Origin: DASRHK01 sp035650495
Lineage (GTDB): Bacteria; Pseudomonadota; Gammaproteobacteria; Nevskiales; Nevskiaceae
Length of the DNA: 64,000 nt
NCBI GenBank assembly: GCA_035650495.1
Contig: DASRHK010000026.1
Coordinates: 1 to 64,000, forward strand
Direction of reading: 5' to 3'
In this document: piece by piece, positions 15,982-25,134 of the stretch
Layout of the letters: the number at the start of each line of letters is the position of its first letter
How positions within the stretch are numbered: position 1 is the stretch's first letter
Program-made: the position numbers and the translations under genes
The notes under the pieces: generated by a model
Database searches by the model: none
What the model was told of the DNA's origin: nothing
Seen by the model: only the letters and a program-made list of their open reading frames with translations

Positions 15982-16893
15982 ATGTCACTGCACCGTCATC
16001 GCTTGCTGTTCGCCATTGCCGCGATCGCGCTCGCCGGCTGCGCAACCGATGCGCCGCTCGACAACGCCGCGATCGAGATGAAGGACCCGGCGATCGCGCC
16101 GACCGTCCACAACGCGGTGTTCCGCACCGAGGCGCCGAAGAAATCGGAAGCCGTCGATCAGGACGCCGATCCGCTGCTGAAGCTCGGTCCCGGCGACGCC
16201 GTGTCGGTGCAGGTGTTCGGACGGCCCGAGATGAGCACGACGACCTACGTCACCGATCAGGGCACCATCGACGTTCCGCTCGCGGGCGCCGTGAAAGTCG
16301 AAGGCCTGTCGCCCGCGAAAGCGGCGCAGCGCGTCGCCTGGGCGCTGCGCGACGGACAGTTCCTCAACGATCCGCACGTCAACATCACGCTGTCGAGCTT
16401 CAAGAGCCAGCAGGTCTCGGTGCTCGGCGAAGTGCACACGCCCGGCCGCTTCCCGATCGAGTCGCGCACGACGCCGCTCGACCTCCTCGCCCAAGCCGGC
16501 GGGCCGACGGAGAACGCGTCCGACGTGATCTACGTCCTGCGTCCCGACGGCAAGGGCAACGTCTCGCGCTACGTCGTCGACCTCGCCTCGCTGCGCTCCG
16601 ACGGCGCGCTGCCGCAGCTCTCGCTGCGCGGCGGCGATTCGCTCTACGTGCCGAAGGCCGATCAGTTCTACATCTACGGCGAAGTGCACACGCCGAACAT
16701 GTACCGCCTCGAGCCCGGCATGACCGTGCTGCAGGCGATCGCGCGCGGCGGCGGCATCACGCCGCGCGGCAGCCCGAGCCGCATCGAGATCAGCCGCCAC
16801 GCCGAGGACGGCAAGCTCGTCACGGTGAGCGTCAAGCCCACCGACCCCGTGCAGCCCAACGACGTGATCCGTGTGAAGGAGAGGATTTTCTAA
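15982..16893 (+). CDS. epsE: Polysaccharide export outer-membrane lipoprotein (Wza/EpsE family)
   Basis: 303 residues. A lipoprotein signal ends in LAGC (Cys near 20). The poly_export domain starts at LLKLGPGDAVSVQVFG (about 68) and is followed by SLBB-type repeats: SQQVSVLGEVHTPGRFPI and FYIYGEVHTPNMYRL, with the GG(D)xxYV pattern GGDSLYVPKAD. It should form the outer-membrane/periplasmic export channel. It is first in the operon, with a good Shine-Dalgarno (GAGAGGGA), and overlaps the next gene by 1 bp (TAATG). The pattern is close to EpsE of methanolan-type clusters. Confidence 0.93.
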   Translation: MSLHRHRLLFAIAAIALAGCATDAPLDNAAIEMKDPAIAPTVHNAVFRTEAPKKSEAVDQDADPLLKLGPGDAVSVQVFGRPEMSTTTYVTDQGTIDVPLAGAVKVEGLSPAKAAQRVAWALRDGQFLNDPHVNITLSSFKSQQVSVLGEVHTPGRFPIESRTTPLDLLAQAGGPTENASDVIYVLRPDGKGNVSRYVVDLASLRSDGALPQLSLRGGDSLYVPKADQFYIYGEVHTPNMYRLEPGMTVLQAIARGGGITPRGSPSRIEISRHAEDGKLVTVSVKPTDPVQPNDVIRVKERIF

Positions 16894-18362
16894 TGCAGCC
16901 CAACGATCCCAATGCCGGCGCGCTCGCCGTGCCCACGCAAGGCGGCGCGCTCGCGCATCCCTCCCCGTACGGCTACGGGATGGGACCCGCACCCGGCGCG
17001 CCCGCGGGCGGCATGTCGATCCCGCAGATCTTCGCGATCGGCCGCGCGCGCTGGCGACAGGGCGCGTGGATCGCCGGCGTGGTCATCGTGATGACCGCGC
17101 TGGTGACGCTGGTGATCCCGAAGACCTACACCGCGAGCGCGTCGGTGATGGTGAGCTACGACGTCAACGATCCGCTCGGCGGGCGCGAATTCCCCGCCGG
17201 CCTGCTGTCGAGCTACATGTCGACGCAGGTCGAGCTGGTCGGCAGCCCCGCCGTGCTGCTGCAGGTGGTGGATCAGCTCAAGCTCACGCAGAACAAGGAC
17301 TACGCGAGCGGCTTCGACGGCGATCCGCGCGCGCTGCGCGAATGGGTGGCGAAGAAGCTCACGAAGGATCTGGAGATCAAGCAAGGCAACTACGGCAGCC
17401 AGCTGATCAACGTCACGGCGTCGGCGAACGACCCGCACCTCGCCGCGTCGATCGCCAACGAGGTGGTCGAGACCTATTCCGACCAGGCGCATCGCCGCCT
17501 GACCGATCCGGCCGCCGACACCGCGCATCGCTACGGCAAGGAGATCGAGGAGCTCAAGACCAAGGTGCAGGTCGCGCAGCAGAAGCTCGACGACTTCCGC
17601 CAGCGCACCAGCATGGTCGACATCCAGGCCAAGGCCGACGTCGACATCGCGCTGTTGAACGAGCTCGAGCACAAGCTGCTCGACGCCAGGAACGCGCGGC
17701 GCAGCGCGGAGTCGAAGCAGTCCTCCGATCCGGGCGTGAGCTCGGCGGTGCTCGGCTCGACCATGGTGCAGGGCCTGAAGGCGCAGCTCGCGACGCAGGA
17801 AGCGCGCATGGCCGAGCTGCGCACCACGCTCGGGCCGCGGCATCCGGACATCGTCCAGCTCCAGCAGCAGATCGACTCGACGCGCGCATCGCTCAACACC
17901 GAAGTGCATCGCTACGCGAGCAGCAACGACGCCGACCTCTCCCAGTCGAAGCAGCTCGAAGACAAGCTCTCCGCCGCCGTCGAGGAGCAGCGCAAGAAGC
18001 TCGTCGACATCCGTCGCATGCAGGACGAAGGCTCGCGCTACCAGATCGAGTTCGACACCGCGCAGGCGGCTTACAAGAAAGCGCTCGAAGGCTATGAGCA
18101 GGTGATGATCGCCTCGAGCGGCCAGTACACCAACGTGCACATCGTCAATCGCGCGACCCCGCCGCTCAAGGCCGCGAAGCCGAAATTCCTGATCAATCTT
18201 CTGATGGGCATCGTGTTCGGTGGCGCGCTCGGCGTGGCCATCCCGTTCGCCCGTGAGCTCGTCGGCCGCCGCGTGCGCTGCCGCGACGATCTGGAGCGGG
18301 ATCACGGCATCCCGGTCCTCGTCGAGTTCGATCCCATGCCGGCCATCAGGAACGCATCATGA
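16893..18362 (+). CDS. epsF: Chain-length determinant / polysaccharide co-polymerase (Wzz, EpsF type)
   Basis: 489 residues. A Pro/Gly-rich cytoplasmic N terminus precedes TM1 (about 58-75), then a periplasmic Wzz domain (YTASASVMVSYDVNDPL), a long coiled coil (about 205-395; EELKTKVQVAQQKLDDFRQR and later VEEQRKKLVDIRRMQDE), the conserved GPRHPDIVQLQ and a C-terminal TM2 (about 435-455). The Pro-rich motif before TM2 is RATPPLKAAKPKF. There is no kinase domain; the partner kinase is the next gene. It sets polymer length and links the polymerase to the export channel. Confidence 0.93.
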   Translation: MQPNDPNAGALAVPTQGGALAHPSPYGYGMGPAPGAPAGGMSIPQIFAIGRARWRQGAWIAGVVIVMTALVTLVIPKTYTASASVMVSYDVNDPLGGREFPAGLLSSYMSTQVELVGSPAVLLQVVDQLKLTQNKDYASGFDGDPRALREWVAKKLTKDLEIKQGNYGSQLINVTASANDPHLAASIANEVVETYSDQAHRRLTDPAADTAHRYGKEIEELKTKVQVAQQKLDDFRQRTSMVDIQAKADVDIALLNELEHKLLDARNARRSAESKQSSDPGVSSAVLGSTMVQGLKAQLATQEARMAELRTTLGPRHPDIVQLQQQIDSTRASLNTEVHRYASSNDADLSQSKQLEDKLSAAVEEQRKKLVDIRRMQDEGSRYQIEFDTAQAAYKKALEGYEQVMIASSGQYTNVHIVNRATPPLKAAKPKFLINLLMGIVFGGALGVAIPFARELVGRRVRCRDDLERDHGIPVLVEFDPMPAIRNAS

Positions 18363-19195
18363 ATTGGGGAAACGTCGTGAATAAGCTGCAACGCCGGCCA
18401 GAGCCGGCCGTGGAGCGCTCCACCGAGCTCGACGCGATGCGCGTCGAGCCCGCGCCGAGCTCCAACGAGCTGCGCCCGCTGCCCGAGAGCGACAACACGG
18501 TGCGCCACGTGCAGTTCACCAAGCGCGAGCCCGACCTCTCGCCGCGCGCGAACACCAAGCCGTGGGGCAAGCCGAGCGTGCGCCTGCTCCTGCCCTACGA
18601 CCCGTTCGATCCGCGCAGCGAGAAGATCCGCACGCTGCGCACCGAGCTCGTGTTGCGCCATCAGGGCCGCGAAGGCGCCAACATGGTCGTGATGATCTCG
18701 CCGCAGAACGGCGAAGGCCGCTCGCAGGTCGCCGCCGAGCTCGCGGTCGCGTGCGCGCAGCTCGGTCGCCGCACGCTGCTGGTCGACGCCGACCTGCGCC
18801 GTCCCGCGCAGCACATCCTGTTCATGGCGAAGAACCATCTCGGGCTCGCGCAGGCGATCGCGCGCGGCGAGCAGCCGCGCTGCAGGCCGGTCGAGGGCCT
18901 CGACAATCTCATGCTGGTCACCGCCGGCCCGACGCCGCGCAATCCGCTCGAGCTCCTCTCCGATCGCGCCTTCCGCGATCTCGTCGAGCACTGGCGCGCG
19001 AATTTCGACTTCGTGATCATCGACACGCCGCCCGCGTCGCGCTACGCCGACGCGCTCGCCGTCTCCTCGCTGGTGCGCCGCTGCGTCGCGCTCGCACGCT
19101 CGGGTCACACGCCCTACAACGACACGCGCGACATGATCCGCCGCCTGCAAGCCACCGGCTCCGAGGTCCTCGGCGCAGTCATCAACCATTTCTGA
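18359..19195 (+). CDS. epsG: BY-kinase / chain-length tyrosine kinase, EpsG type
   Basis: 278 residues. After a basic variable N terminus comes the CpsD/CapB ATPase fold: SEKIRTLRTEL (kinase activator-binding helix), Walker A SPQNGEGRSQVAAELA with Arg121 where most P-loops have Lys, Walker A' LLVDADLRRP, and DFVIIDTPPAS as Walker B. The Arg is, as far as I know, usual in the EpsG subfamily, so it is not evidence of inactivation. The C terminus (VINHF) lacks the Tyr cluster of Wzc/Etk. It overlaps epsF by 4 bp. It is a cytoplasmic partner of EpsF controlling polymerisation and export. Confidence 0.9.
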   Translation: MNWGNVVNKLQRRPEPAVERSTELDAMRVEPAPSSNELRPLPESDNTVRHVQFTKREPDLSPRANTKPWGKPSVRLLLPYDPFDPRSEKIRTLRTELVLRHQGREGANMVVMISPQNGEGRSQVAAELAVACAQLGRRTLLVDADLRRPAQHILFMAKNHLGLAQAIARGEQPRCRPVEGLDNLMLVTAGPTPRNPLELLSDRAFRDLVEHWRANFDFVIIDTPPASRYADALAVSSLVRRCVALARSGHTPYNDTRDMIRRLQATGSEVLGAVINHF

Positions 19196-19205
19196 GGAGG
19201 GGATC

Positions 19206-20588
19206 GTGGGGGAGATGCGATTCGCGACTCAGGCAGCCCGGGCCGGCAACAGCGACGGCTGGCGCGGCGCGCTGGTCGCGCTGATGGCCTGGCTCCTGAT
19301 CATCCTGATGATCGTGCCGGACAACTTCGACTATCTCGCGCTCAAGGTGAGCGTCGCGGCGCCGAGCGAAGGCAGCGTGCTGTCGCGCACGCTGTGGATC
19401 GCGCTGCTGGTGATCGGCGTCGTCGTCATCCTGTCGCGCGCGGCGCAGGCCTGGCAGCTGCTGCGCGCGATGAATCCGTTCCTGATCCTGTTCAGCGTCC
19501 TCGCGATCGCGAGCGTGGCGTGGTCGATCGATCCCGAAGTCACCATCCGGCGCTCGATCCGCGTCATCACCTTCTTCGTCGACGCCCTCGCGCTCGGCGT
19601 CGCCGGCTGGCATCCTCATCGCTTCCAGAATCTCGTGCGTCCCGTGATCACGCTGATGCTCGCGGGATCGATCGTGTTCGGGCTCACCAATCCCGAGCTC
19701 GCGATCCACGACGAGAACTCGCCCGAGCTGATCGGCGCGTGGCACGGACTCGCGAGCCACAAGAACGGTCTCGGCGCGCTCGCCTGCATCGGCGTCATCT
19801 TCTGGGCGCACGCCTGGTTCTCGCGCCAGACGCGCGGGTGGCGCGCGCTCATCGGCCTTTCGATCGCCGCGGCCTGCCTCGTGCTGTCGCGCAGCTCGAC
19901 GTCGATGATGGTGAGCGTGCTGTCGGTCGCATTCCTCGCGCTGCTGCAGCGCGGACCCGCGGCGCTGCGACCGTTCATGCCGTGGCTCGTCGGCCTGTTC
20001 ATCGGCGCGCTGTTGTTCTATTCGCTCGTGATCCTGCGCGTGATGCCTGGATCCGACCTGATGCTGAAGCCGATCGCACATCTCACCGGCAAGGACCTCT
20101 CGTTCACGGGCCGCTCCGACATCTGGGACATCATCACCGACCACATCCGCTATCACCCGCTGCTCGGCACCGGGCTCGGCGCCTACTGGACCGGCCCTAT
20201 CCTCGGCACGCAGTCGTATGCGTTCGTCGAGCGGCTGCAGTTCTATCCGGGCTCCGCGCACAACGGCTATCTCGAGATCACCAACGATCTCGGGCTCGTC
20301 GGCCTGCTCTGCCTCGCCGGGTTCATCGTCGTCTTCGTCAAGCAGGCGCTGGCGCTCGGCCGCTTCGACCACGTGCAGGCGAGCCTCTATCTCGCGCTGT
20401 TCCTGCAGCAGGCGTTCACCAACCTGTCCGAGTCGCACTGGCTGTCGGTGCTCTCGGTGTGCTTCGTGATCATCAGCTTCGCGACGGTGTCGCTCGCGCG
20501 CGGCCTGATGGACGTTCGCGCGTGGCAGTGGGCGCAGCAGCGGCGCGCTGCGCAGATGAATGGAGTGGCCCATGCCAGCCGCGCCTAG
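19206..20588 (+). CDS. O-antigen ligase/polymerase-like membrane protein (Wzy family)
   Basis: 460 residues with about 11-12 hydrophobic segments. The Wzy_C pattern is clear: FTGRSDIWDIITDHIRYHP, LGTGLGAYW and the periplasmic loop SAHNGYLEITNDLGLVG with its conserved His. It probably polymerises undecaprenyl-linked repeat units in the periplasm. The GTG start, five bases after GAGGAGG, is preferred over an ATG nine bases later. It sits directly after the kinase gene in the EPS operon. Confidence 0.9.
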   Translation: MGEMRFATQAARAGNSDGWRGALVALMAWLLIILMIVPDNFDYLALKVSVAAPSEGSVLSRTLWIALLVIGVVVILSRAAQAWQLLRAMNPFLILFSVLAIASVAWSIDPEVTIRRSIRVITFFVDALALGVAGWHPHRFQNLVRPVITLMLAGSIVFGLTNPELAIHDENSPELIGAWHGLASHKNGLGALACIGVIFWAHAWFSRQTRGWRALIGLSIAAACLVLSRSSTSMMVSVLSVAFLALLQRGPAALRPFMPWLVGLFIGALLFYSLVILRVMPGSDLMLKPIAHLTGKDLSFTGRSDIWDIITDHIRYHPLLGTGLGAYWTGPILGTQSYAFVERLQFYPGSAHNGYLEITNDLGLVGLLCLAGFIVVFVKQALALGRFDHVQASLYLALFLQQAFTNLSESHWLSVLSVCFVIISFATVSLARGLMDVRAWQWAQQRRAAQMNGVAHASRA

Positions 20589-21672
20589 GAACTCCGGCGC
20601 GATCCCGTCGCTCGACGGCATCCGCGCGATCGCGGTGTCGCTCGTGTTCGCCGCGCACAGCGGGCTCGAGAACGTCATCCCCGGCGGGCTGGGCGTGACG
20701 ATCTTCTTCGTGCTGTCGGGCTATCTCATCACCACCCTGATGCGCATCGAGCATGGCGCGAGCGGCACGGTCAGCTTCAAGGCGTTCTACCTGCGCCGCG
20801 TGCTGCGTCTGATGCCGCCGCTCGTCGTCGTCGTGGCGATTGCCGCTGTTCTCGCGCGACTCGGCATCGCCAACGGCGAGTTCACGCCGGCCGGCCTCGC
20901 ATCGGTGCTGCTCTACTTCGGCAACTACTTCGTCATCGCGAACGACTTCCACGGCGTGCCCGAGGGCATCGGCGTGACGTGGTCGCTCGCGGTCGAGGAG
21001 CACTACTACCTGTTCTATCCGCCGCTCGCGCTGCTGCTGCTTCGCTTCGCGCGCGTTCGCGTCTCGGTCGCGCTGCTGGTGACGATGTGCGTCGCCGTGC
21101 TCGCGTGGCGCTGCTGGCTCGCCTCGCACGGCGGCTCGGAAGCGTGGATCACGATGGCGACCGACACGCGCATCGACGCGATCCTCGCCGGCTGCATCCT
21201 CGCCCTCGTCGCCAATCCGTGGCTCGATCCGCCGCGCAGCCGCAATCCGGTCCGCGATCAGGCGATCCTCGGCGGCTGCATCGCGGTCCTGCTCGCCACG
21301 CTCGCGATCCGAAATGAGTTCTTCCGCGAGACGTTCCGCTACACCCTGCAGAGCTTGGCGATCGCGCCGCTGATCTGGCTCGCCGTCGCCAATCACGATC
21401 GGCCAACGTTCCGCTGGCTCGACTCCGCGCCGATGGCGTACGTCGGCAAAGTCTCTTACACGATCTATCTGTGCCATCACCTGATCCTGTGCGCGCTGCA
21501 GAAGCAGCTGCCGGATCTCCCCTGGCTCGCCATCGCGGCGCTCGGCGCGCTGCTCACGCTCGCCGTCGCGGAGCCGATGCGGCGTCTCGTCGAAGAGCCC
21601 TGCGCGCGGCTGCGCAAGCGCCTGCACGGCAGCCCGGCGCCGCGCGTCGTGCTCGCGGAGCAAGTCTCATGA
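20572..21672 (+). CDS. Membrane acyltransferase 3 family protein (OafA/YrhL type)
   Basis: 366 residues, about 10 TM segments. Acyltransferase-3 motifs: SLDGIRAIAVSLVFAAHSG (catalytic-region His), RRVLRLMPPLVV, GVTWSLAVEEHYYLFYPP with the conserved E-H/E-x-Y-x-Y-P, and SYTIYLCHH. It transfers acetyl or longer acyl groups to sugars during EPS assembly. I chose the ATG giving MPAAPRN, preceded by GGAG; an ATG four codons upstream is possible. It overlaps the polymerase gene. It is a candidate for installing, or competing with, the product of the NRPS/PKS genes downstream. Confidence 0.9.
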   Translation: MPAAPRNSGAIPSLDGIRAIAVSLVFAAHSGLENVIPGGLGVTIFFVLSGYLITTLMRIEHGASGTVSFKAFYLRRVLRLMPPLVVVVAIAAVLARLGIANGEFTPAGLASVLLYFGNYFVIANDFHGVPEGIGVTWSLAVEEHYYLFYPPLALLLLRFARVRVSVALLVTMCVAVLAWRCWLASHGGSEAWITMATDTRIDAILAGCILALVANPWLDPPRSRNPVRDQAILGGCIAVLLATLAIRNEFFRETFRYTLQSLAIAPLIWLAVANHDRPTFRWLDSAPMAYVGKVSYTIYLCHHLILCALQKQLPDLPWLAIAALGALLTLAVAEPMRRLVEEPCARLRKRLHGSPAPRVVLAEQVS

Positions 21673-22589
21673 TCATCGCCAACCGGACCAGCATCTGCAT
21701 CGCCACCTATCGAAGGCTCGACCGTCTCGCCGCGCTGCTCGACGACCTCACGCGCCAGACGGCGCTGCCGCTGGAGGTGATCGTCGTCGACAACGATCCT
21801 TCCGGCAGCGCGCACGCGGTGATCGAAGCGCGTCGCGCGTCGGGCACGCCCTTCCCGATCGTCTATGCGATCCAGCGCGAGAAGAACATCTCGCTCACGC
21901 GCAATCGCACGGTGGAGCTCGCGCGCGGCGAGTGGCTCGCCTTCCTCGACGACGACGAGCGCGCGCCGGCCGAATGGCTCGAGACCATCACCGGCGCCGC
22001 GGCACGCTTCGACGCGACCGGCGTGCTCGGACCGGTCGTGCCCGCGATCCCCGCGGAAGCGCCGGCCTGGATCCAGCGCGGCAATTTCTACGACTGGCCG
22101 CGCTGCTTCACCGGCACGCTGGTGCCGCTCAACCGGCTGCGCTTCGGCAACGTGCTGCTGCACGCGAGCGCGCTGCGCCGCGAGCATCCGCCGTTCGACC
22201 CGGAATACGGCGTCACCGGCGGCGAGGACGGCGATCTGCTGACGCGGCTCGTGCTCAAGGGCGCGCGCGTCATCTGGTGCGACGAGGCGCAGGTGCGCGA
22301 GCCGATCGAGCCCGCGCGCATGCGGCTCGACTGGCTGATGAAGCGCGCGATGCGCGGCGGCCAGGATTTCGCGCGCCACACGCTCGCGGGCCGCTACGGC
22401 GAGCCGACGCAGAAGCGTCGCGTCGCGCTGATGTCGCGCGCCGTCGCGCAATGTGGGCTCGCCGCTGCCTTCGCGCTGCTCTCGCTGCCGCTCGGACGTC
22501 ATCGCGCCGCCCATTGGCTGGCGCGCGCCTTCGCCAACTTCGGGAAGCTCTCCGTGCTCTGGGGCTGGCATTACCGGGAATACGCATGA
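21669..22589 (+). CDS. Glycosyltransferase family 2 (GT-A)
   Basis: 306 residues. GT2 features: TSICIATYRRLDRLAALLDDL, LEVIVVDNDPSG, NISLTRNRTVELARGEWLAFLDDDERA (DDD as the metal-binding DxD) and GVTGGEDGDLLTRL (acceptor/ED motif). A hydrophobic C-terminal segment (about 255-275) may tether it to the inner membrane. It starts with an ATGA overlap on the acyltransferase stop. It adds one sugar to the lipid-linked repeat unit; the specific sugar cannot be read. Confidence 0.92.
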   Translation: MIIANRTSICIATYRRLDRLAALLDDLTRQTALPLEVIVVDNDPSGSAHAVIEARRASGTPFPIVYAIQREKNISLTRNRTVELARGEWLAFLDDDERAPAEWLETITGAAARFDATGVLGPVVPAIPAEAPAWIQRGNFYDWPRCFTGTLVPLNRLRFGNVLLHASALRREHPPFDPEYGVTGGEDGDLLTRLVLKGARVIWCDEAQVREPIEPARMRLDWLMKRAMRGGQDFARHTLAGRYGEPTQKRRVALMSRAVAQCGLAAAFALLSLPLGRHRAAHWLARAFANFGKLSVLWGWHYREYA

Positions 22590-23785
22590 CCGCTCTCGCG
22601 CAGATCCTGCTCTGGCTCGTCTGGCTGCCGACCGCGGCGTGCTGCCTGTACCTCGCGCTGATGACGCTGCGCTCGGCGACGCCGAAAGCGCCGCCGCCGG
22701 CGACGCGCCGCGTGCGCTTCGACGTCATCGTGCCGGCGCACAACGAGGTCGCGCACATCGGCCGCACCGTCGCGAGCCTGCGCAAGCTCGACTGGCCGAA
22801 GGATCATTTCCGCATCTACGTCGTCGCCGACAACTGCACTGACGACACCGCGCTGATGGCGCGCGCCGCCGGCGCGCACGTCCTCGAGCGCAGCGACCCG
22901 GATCGCCGCGGCAAGGGCTATGCGCTGCAGCTCGCGTTCCGCGCGAGCCGGCACAACGGCTGGGCCGACGCCGTCGTCGTCGTCGACGCCGACACCGAAG
23001 TCTCGCCGAATCTGCTCGACGCGTTCGCCGCGCGCATCGAGGCCGGCGCCAACGCCGTGCAGGCGCGCTACGGCGTGCTCAATCCGCACGCGTCATGGCG
23101 CACGCGCCTGATCACGGTCGCGAAAGCGTGCTTTCACATCGTGCGCTCGCGTGCGCGCGAAGTGAGCGAGCTCTCCTGCGGCATCCGCGGCAACGGCTGG
23201 TGCGTGACGCACTGCCTGCTCGCCGAAGTCCCCTACGCCGCGTTCTCGCTCGTCGAGGACGTCGAATACGGCGCCGCGATCGCAGTCGCCGGGCATCGCG
23301 TGCACTACGCCGACGAAGCCGAAGTGCGTGGCGAGATGGCGGCGAGCGATCGCGCTGCGGCGAGCCAGCGACGACGCTGGGAAGGCGGCCGCTCGCAGCT
23401 CCAGCGCGCGCAGCTGCGCCGGCTCTTCGCCGAAGCGTGGCGCTATGGCGATGCGGTGTGCCTCGACGTCGCGCTCGATCTCCTGGTGCCGCCCCTGTCG
23501 CGCATCACGCTCAGCGTCGCGGCGCTGTCGGCGCTCACGCTGATCGCAACGCTGGTGCATCCGCAGCTGGAAGCGATGCTGCTGCTGCCGGCGTTCTGCG
23601 CGATCGCGCTCGCCGCCTACGTCACGCGCGGCTGGCAGCTCTCCGGCATGGGGCTCGCCGGCATCACCGCGCTGCTGCACGCGCCGCGCTTCGTGCTGTG
23701 GAAGCTCACGCTCGCGCTCCGCGGCCCGCACGACGGGCAGTGGATCCGCACCGAGCGCGAGCAGACGACGAAGGTCGTTCCGTGA
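22586..23785 (+). CDS. Membrane glycosyltransferase family 2
   Basis: 399 residues. An N-terminal TM (about 4-26) precedes a GT-A domain: RFDVIVPAHNEVAHIGRTVASL, YVVADNCTDDT, RRGKGYALQ, AVVVVDADTEVSP (DAD metal site), SLVEDVEYG (ED) and the QxxRW-like QRRRWEGGR. Two to three C-terminal TM segments follow. This is the HasA/NodC-like layout of processive or lipid-acceptor synthases, though many homologues add a single sugar. It is ATGA-coupled to the preceding GT2. Confidence 0.9.
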   Translation: MTALAQILLWLVWLPTAACCLYLALMTLRSATPKAPPPATRRVRFDVIVPAHNEVAHIGRTVASLRKLDWPKDHFRIYVVADNCTDDTALMARAAGAHVLERSDPDRRGKGYALQLAFRASRHNGWADAVVVVDADTEVSPNLLDAFAARIEAGANAVQARYGVLNPHASWRTRLITVAKACFHIVRSRAREVSELSCGIRGNGWCVTHCLLAEVPYAAFSLVEDVEYGAAIAVAGHRVHYADEAEVRGEMAASDRAAASQRRRWEGGRSQLQRAQLRRLFAEAWRYGDAVCLDVALDLLVPPLSRITLSVAALSALTLIATLVHPQLEAMLLLPAFCAIALAAYVTRGWQLSGMGLAGITALLHAPRFVLWKLTLALRGPHDGQWIRTEREQTTKVVP

Positions 23786-25134
23786 AAGCGAGCGACGCAC
23801 AGGACCATCCGATGTCGGGCCTGCGCCGGCACGGCGTCTTCGTGCGCATGTTCTCCAGCGCGGTGATGAGCCAGACCGTGCTGTCGGCGGCGAGCTTCCT
23901 GATCGGATTGCTGCTGATCCGCCAGACCAGCGACACGCAGTACGGCCTCTACGTCCTCGTCGCCAACGCGGTGCTGCTGGTCACGTCGCTGCAGTCTGCG
24001 TTCTTCGGTCCGGCGATGGTGATCCGCATGACCCCGCTCGATCGCTCCGGGCGCGGCGACGTCGTCGGCGGCCTGTATCGCGAGCAGAAGCGCCTGCTGC
24101 GCCCGATCGCGTGGACCTGCGTCGCCCTGATCGCGGTCATGCGCGCGAGCAATCTTGTCAACGACGAGCTCGCCCTGCTCCTGCTCGCCGGACTCGGCGC
24201 GTGCATCGCGGTACTCAAGCGCGAGTACTTCCGCACTGCGCTGTTCGCGCATCGCCGCGCGCACGACGTCCTGCGCGGCGACATGACCTACGTGGTGCTG
24301 CTGGTCGGCGGCGCGGCGCTCGCCGCGATGACGCCGATTCCCGCGGCCGCAGCAGCGGCGACGATGGCGCTCGCCGCGCTGGTCGCCGCCGGCTTGCTGG
24401 CGCGCGCGCTCAAGCGCAACGAAGCCTGGAACGAGGCCGGCTTCCCCGGCATCCTCCAGGAGATCGCGTCGAACGCCGGCTGGGCGACGGCCGGCGCGTC
24501 GATCCATTGGTTGTTCAGCCAGGGGTACAGCTACGTCGTCGCAGCGACGCTCGACGTCACCGCCGTCGCGGCGATCGCGTCGACGCGATTGCTGCTGATG
24601 CCGATCAATCTGCTGTCGACCGGCGTGTCGTCGCTGATGCTGCCGGTGACGTCGGGCTGGCTCAACGACAACGCGGCGCGCACCGTCTTCGGCCGCTTGC
24701 TCGCCGTCGCGTTCGGCTTGATGGTCGCCGCATCCTTCTATCTCGGCGTGATGTGGCTGTGCCGCGACTGGATCTTCACCACCGTGCTGCGCAAGCAGTT
24801 CGAGCATCGCGACGAGCTGCTCCTGCTCTGGTCGGCGGTGTCGCTGGTGATGGTGCTGCGCGATCAGCTGCGCTATCTGCCGCTCGCGCGCGCTCGCTTC
24901 CGTGAGCTCACCGGGCTCGCCGCGCTGTCGGCGACGCTGTCGCTCGCGATCACCTGGCTCGGCATGGTCCGCTTCGGCGTGCCGGGCGCGCTGTTCGGCG
25001 TGCTGACGGGCGAGCTCGCCAGCGTCTGCGGGACCATTTTCCTGTCGCTTCGCGAGATCACGCAGCCGTCCGAGCCGAAGCAACCGCAGCCGCCGCTCGC
25101 TGCATCGACCGCCCGTCTCACGGAGACGGTATGA
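23782..25134 (+). CDS. Polysaccharide flippase (Wzx/oligosaccharide transporter-like, MOP superfamily)
   Basis: 450 residues with about 12 hydrophobic segments. The N-terminal pattern MFSSAVMSQTVLSAASFLIGLLLIRQTSDTQYGLY is typical of Wzx proteins, with a second half beginning near GWATAGASIHWLFSQGY. It translocates undecaprenyl-PP-linked repeat units across the inner membrane. The GTG start overlaps the previous stop (GTGA); an ATG 10 codons in is an alternative. Together with the Wzy-like protein and EpsE/F/G it completes a Wzy-dependent pathway. Confidence 0.88.
   Translation: MKASDAQDHPMSGLRRHGVFVRMFSSAVMSQTVLSAASFLIGLLLIRQTSDTQYGLYVLVANAVLLVTSLQSAFFGPAMVIRMTPLDRSGRGDVVGGLYREQKRLLRPIAWTCVALIAVMRASNLVNDELALLLLAGLGACIAVLKREYFRTALFAHRRAHDVLRGDMTYVVLLVGGAALAAMTPIPAAAAAATMALAALVAAGLLARALKRNEAWNEAGFPGILQEIASNAGWATAGASIHWLFSQGYSYVVAATLDVTAVAAIASTRLLLMPINLLSTGVSSLMLPVTSGWLNDNAARTVFGRLLAVAFGLMVAASFYLGVMWLCRDWIFTTVLRKQFEHRDELLLLWSAVSLVMVLRDQLRYLPLARARFRELTGLAALSATLSLAITWLGMVRFGVPGALFGVLTGELASVCGTIFLSLREITQPSEPKQPQPPLAASTARLTETV

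Noticed and set aside
18719..18730. Arg instead of Lys in the EpsG Walker A motif as a sign of inactivation
   Set aside because: The EpsG subfamily is, to my knowledge, commonly GEGRS, so this is a family trait rather than a mutation.
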